Shown: positions 5,537 through 6,961 of the stretch, in pieces
Layout: every line of letters begins with the position of its first letter
Numbering within the stretch: position 1 is the stretch's first letter
From: Vulcanimicrobiota bacterium
Lineage (GTDB): Bacteria; Vulcanimicrobiota; Vulcanimicrobiia; Vulcanimicrobiales; Vulcanimicrobiaceae
NCBI GenBank assembly: GCA_019247395.1
Contig: JAFAOZ010000181.1
Location: 1 to 6,961, forward strand
Reading direction: 5' to 3'
Length of the DNA: 6,961 nucleotides
The notes under the pieces: generated by a model
Seen by the model: only the letters and a program-made list of their open reading frames with translations
Databases searched by the model: none
What the model was told of the DNA's origin: nothing
Made by a program: the position numbers and the translations under genes

Positions 5537-6311
5537 GTCTTCTTCCCGGCTCGGGACGAGCCTGAGCCTCGTAACCATAGCATTCGCGGCAGTCGGCGTG
5601 GGAACGGCGGGAGCGTATCCCGTCTCTCCGACACCCATGCCGAAGCCGACTCAAAGCGAGTCGGCGCCGCTACCAGGAAACGTCCTGCCGTTTGACTCGA
5701 CGCTGCTGTTCGTATTGGACGATCCGATTTCATCGAAGTCTTCCAAGGGTGGCACCATGGTGCACGGCCATCTGAAAGATCCGATCGTAATCGCAGGCCG
5801 TACGATTGCCGCGGCCGGCACGCCGGTGGAAATTCGCATCCTCGATTCGTCGGCCGCCGATATCGCCGACACGTACGGCTTTGTCGACATCTACTTCGAA
5901 CCGCTCAAACTCGCCGACGGACGAAGGCTGCCGTTGCGCACGCCCATCGCGCGCCTCTCCCCCACCGTTTCGTCCGGACACGAATCGACCGTCGCCGCCG
6001 AAGATACTGCGGGCGACATTTTCGTACCGTACTATTCCCTCTGGCAGATCTTTCGGCACGGCAAAAACTTCGTGCTCGGCGCCGGCTCCGTACTGCCCGC
6101 AAAAACGGAAGCGACCCTCACCGCGCGGTCAAAGGGTGCCATCGCAATCGTCACGCCGCAGCCGCTGAATCAAAGCACCGAATCGCCGAACGCAACCTTT
6201 CCGGTAATGCCGATAGCGACTCCGTTCGGGCCCGAGGTCGCGACGCCGCGCCCCCGGACAACTCCGTCCCCCACGCCGACGCCCTCCCCGGCTCCCTCCG
6301 AATCGCCGTAA
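5466..6311 (+). CDS. Secreted or envelope protein of unknown function with a Pro/Thr/Ser-rich tail (start uncertain)
   Basis: I cannot name this protein. From the GTG at 5466 it has 281 residues. A basic Ser-rich region is followed by a hydrophobic segment (about 32-50, SLSLVTIAFAAVGVGTAGA) that looks like a signal peptide with cleavage near AGA/YP. Then come a short Pro-rich linker (52-72) and a core (75-232) of predicted beta structure. The core contains LLFVLDDPISSKSSKGG and IVIAGRTIAAAGTPVEIRI, resembling the SSK-G and PAGTPV pattern I recall from uncharacterised exported proteins of Acidobacteria and similar groups. The last 30 residues are almost all Pro, Thr, Ser and Ala. There is one cysteine-free chain and no catalytic motif I recognise. 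The open frame begins inside the KGG gene in another frame: in-frame starts are ATG 5394, ATG 5433, GTG 5466, then GTG 5598 and ATG 5637, the last two inside or past the signal peptide. None has a good ribosome binding site, so the true start may be a rare codon near 5514-5562. Confidence 0.62.
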   Translation: MGKKSNSSSKRESAPRLTASARAKSSSRLGTSLSLVTIAFAAVGVGTAGAYPVSPTPMPKPTQSESAPLPGNVLPFDSTLLFVLDDPISSKSSKGGTMVHGHLKDPIVIAGRTIAAAGTPVEIRILDSSAADIADTYGFVDIYFEPLKLADGRRLPLRTPIARLSPTVSSGHESTVAAEDTAGDIFVPYYSLWQIFRHGKNFVLGAGSVLPAKTEATLTARSKGAIAIVTPQPLNQSTESPNATFPVMPIATPFGPEVATPRPRTTPSPTPTPSPAPSESP

Positions 6312-6315
6312 GCCG

Positions 6316-6336
6316 CGCGAAGCTTTCGGGCTCGCG
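6316..6336 (+). other. GC-rich hairpin between the two secreted-protein genes
   Basis: CGCGAAGC (6316-6323) pairs with GCTCGCG (6330-6336), giving seven base pairs with one bulged A and the loop TTTCGG. No T run follows, so it is not a standard intrinsic terminator. It begins five bases after the upstream stop, and may protect or separate the two messages, or be a chance product of high GC. Confidence 0.3.
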
Positions 6337-6355
6337 TGCGCGAAAAGCAAGCGAG

Positions 6356-6364
6356 AAAGGGAGG
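6356..6364 (+). promoter_or_regulatory. Strong ribosome binding site for the second secreted protein
   Basis: AAAGGGAGG ends eight bases before the GTG at 6373, an ideal spacing. The in-frame TTG at 6367 is only two bases away, so GTG 6373 is the better start. Confidence 0.75.
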
Positions 6365-6372
6365 TTTTGCTC

Positions 6373-6961
6373 GTGCTCAAGAGATTGACGTGCGCCGTTT
6401 CGCTGCTCGCCATGGTCAGCGCTCCGGCCTTCGCCGCCACGCCCGCGCCGAAAGCGACGCTACCGCCGATGCCGCAGGGCTCGGAAGTCGCCTTCGTACA
6501 GGGGATCCAAAAAGATCTGATGGCGCGTTTTCCAACGGCCGCCGACGCCGAAAAGGCCGGCTATTTCCGCTTTGGCAACGAAGACTCGACCGGCGCGATC
6601 AGCTATGCCAATCTTCAATGGCAGAGTGCCGATCCGCAACATCCGAGCCAGCTCTGGTACGACGTCCACGGCAATCTACTCGGTGCCGACTTTTCCGTGC
6701 TGCAGAGCTCCTCGCCCGAGCCGCCCAAAATGTGGGGTGTCAGCTGGCAGCGCTGGGTCTCCTTCCGCGAGCATATTCATTGGATTCTCGTCGGACCTAA
6801 CAATACCGAAGTTTACGGCGCGACGAGCGCCAAGAAATTCGTGGCGGCCGGCGGCAGCGCCGACAACCCGCAGGCGATCACGGTCGTTAAGATGGGCAAG
6901 GCCAAAAACGTCGCCGCGGTCAAGCGCGTCTTCCTCTTTCCATCCATCTGGGACTTGATCG
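6373..6961 (+). CDS. Secreted protein of unknown function (C-terminus cut by window edge)
   Basis: About 196 codons are visible and the frame is open to the right edge. The protein begins with a clear Sec signal peptide: a short basic start (VLKR), a hydrophobic stretch, and APAFA at residues 17-21 before ATPAPK, so cleavage after Ala21 is likely. The mature part starts with a short Pro-rich linker, then GSEVAFVQGIQKDLMARFPTAADAEKAGYFRFGNED. It goes on with many aromatic residues (NLQWQ, QLWYDVHGNLLG, MWGVSWQRWVSFREHIHWILVGPNN). The REHIHW segment has two histidines one residue apart that could bind metal, but this is not a motif I can assign. I recognise no family. The only cysteine visible lies in the signal peptide, and there is no lipobox, so a soluble exported protein is more likely than a lipoprotein. 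It lies 61 bases after another secreted protein on the same strand, suggesting a shared envelope role; an ideal ribosome binding site supports real expression. Confidence 0.8.
   Translation, partial: MLKRLTCAVSLLAMVSAPAFAATPAPKATLPPMPQGSEVAFVQGIQKDLMARFPTAADAEKAGYFRFGNEDSTGAISYANLQWQSADPQHPSQLWYDVHGNLLGADFSVLQSSSPEPPKMWGVSWQRWVSFREHIHWILVGPNNTEVYGATSAKKFVAAGGSADNPQAITVVKMGKAKNVAAVKRVFLFPSIWDLI

Noticed and set aside
6240..6311. Pro/Thr/Ser codon repeats as a DNA-level repeat or CRISPR-like array
   Set aside because: They are simple coding low-complexity in the tail of a secreted protein, without regular repeat and spacer lengths.

Overview
The window is GC-rich, densely packed bacterial DNA with no RNA genes, CRISPR arrays, insertion sequences or phage genes that I can recognise. 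GTG starts are common: four of the eight genes, or five if the GTG proposed for the first secreted protein is right. GC content, short gaps, a KGG-repeat stress protein and secreted proteins with Pro/Thr/Ser-rich segments would fit an uncultivated soil lineage such as Candidatus Eremiobacterota (WPS-2). That placement is a guess from general character, not something the sequence proves.

Layout: (1) Positions 1-2912 hold a minus-strand operon read right to left. It contains an MntP-like manganese efflux pump, then a BioD-like P-loop protein of the KamB type, then a MutS-like ATPase of the KamC type that runs off the left edge. KamB and KamC are the proposed ATP-dependent reactivase of the B12/PLP enzyme lysine 5,6-aminomutase, so aminomutase and lysine-fermentation genes may lie just left of the window. 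(2) Positions 2945-5049 hold a divergent plus-strand operon: a ModB-like ABC permease with no binding protein or ATPase beside it, a monofunctional proline dehydrogenase, and D-aminoacyl-tRNA deacylase, separated by 4 and 10 bases. (3) Positions 5050-5212 are non-coding, with two weak hairpins, one followed by six T's. (4) Positions 5213-6961 hold a small KGG-repeat stress protein and two secreted proteins of unknown function. The first secreted protein's frame overlaps the KGG gene and has no convincing start codon. The second has a strong ribosome binding site and runs off the right edge.

Metabolically, the first two blocks concern amino-acid catabolism (lysine aminomutase maintenance, proline oxidation) with metal and oxyanion transport and translation quality control. 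The third looks like a stress and cell-envelope cluster. I found no clear new defence or mobile system. The points most worth a second look are the mntP-kamB-kamC linkage, the KGG/secreted-protein overlap, and the two unassigned secreted proteins.
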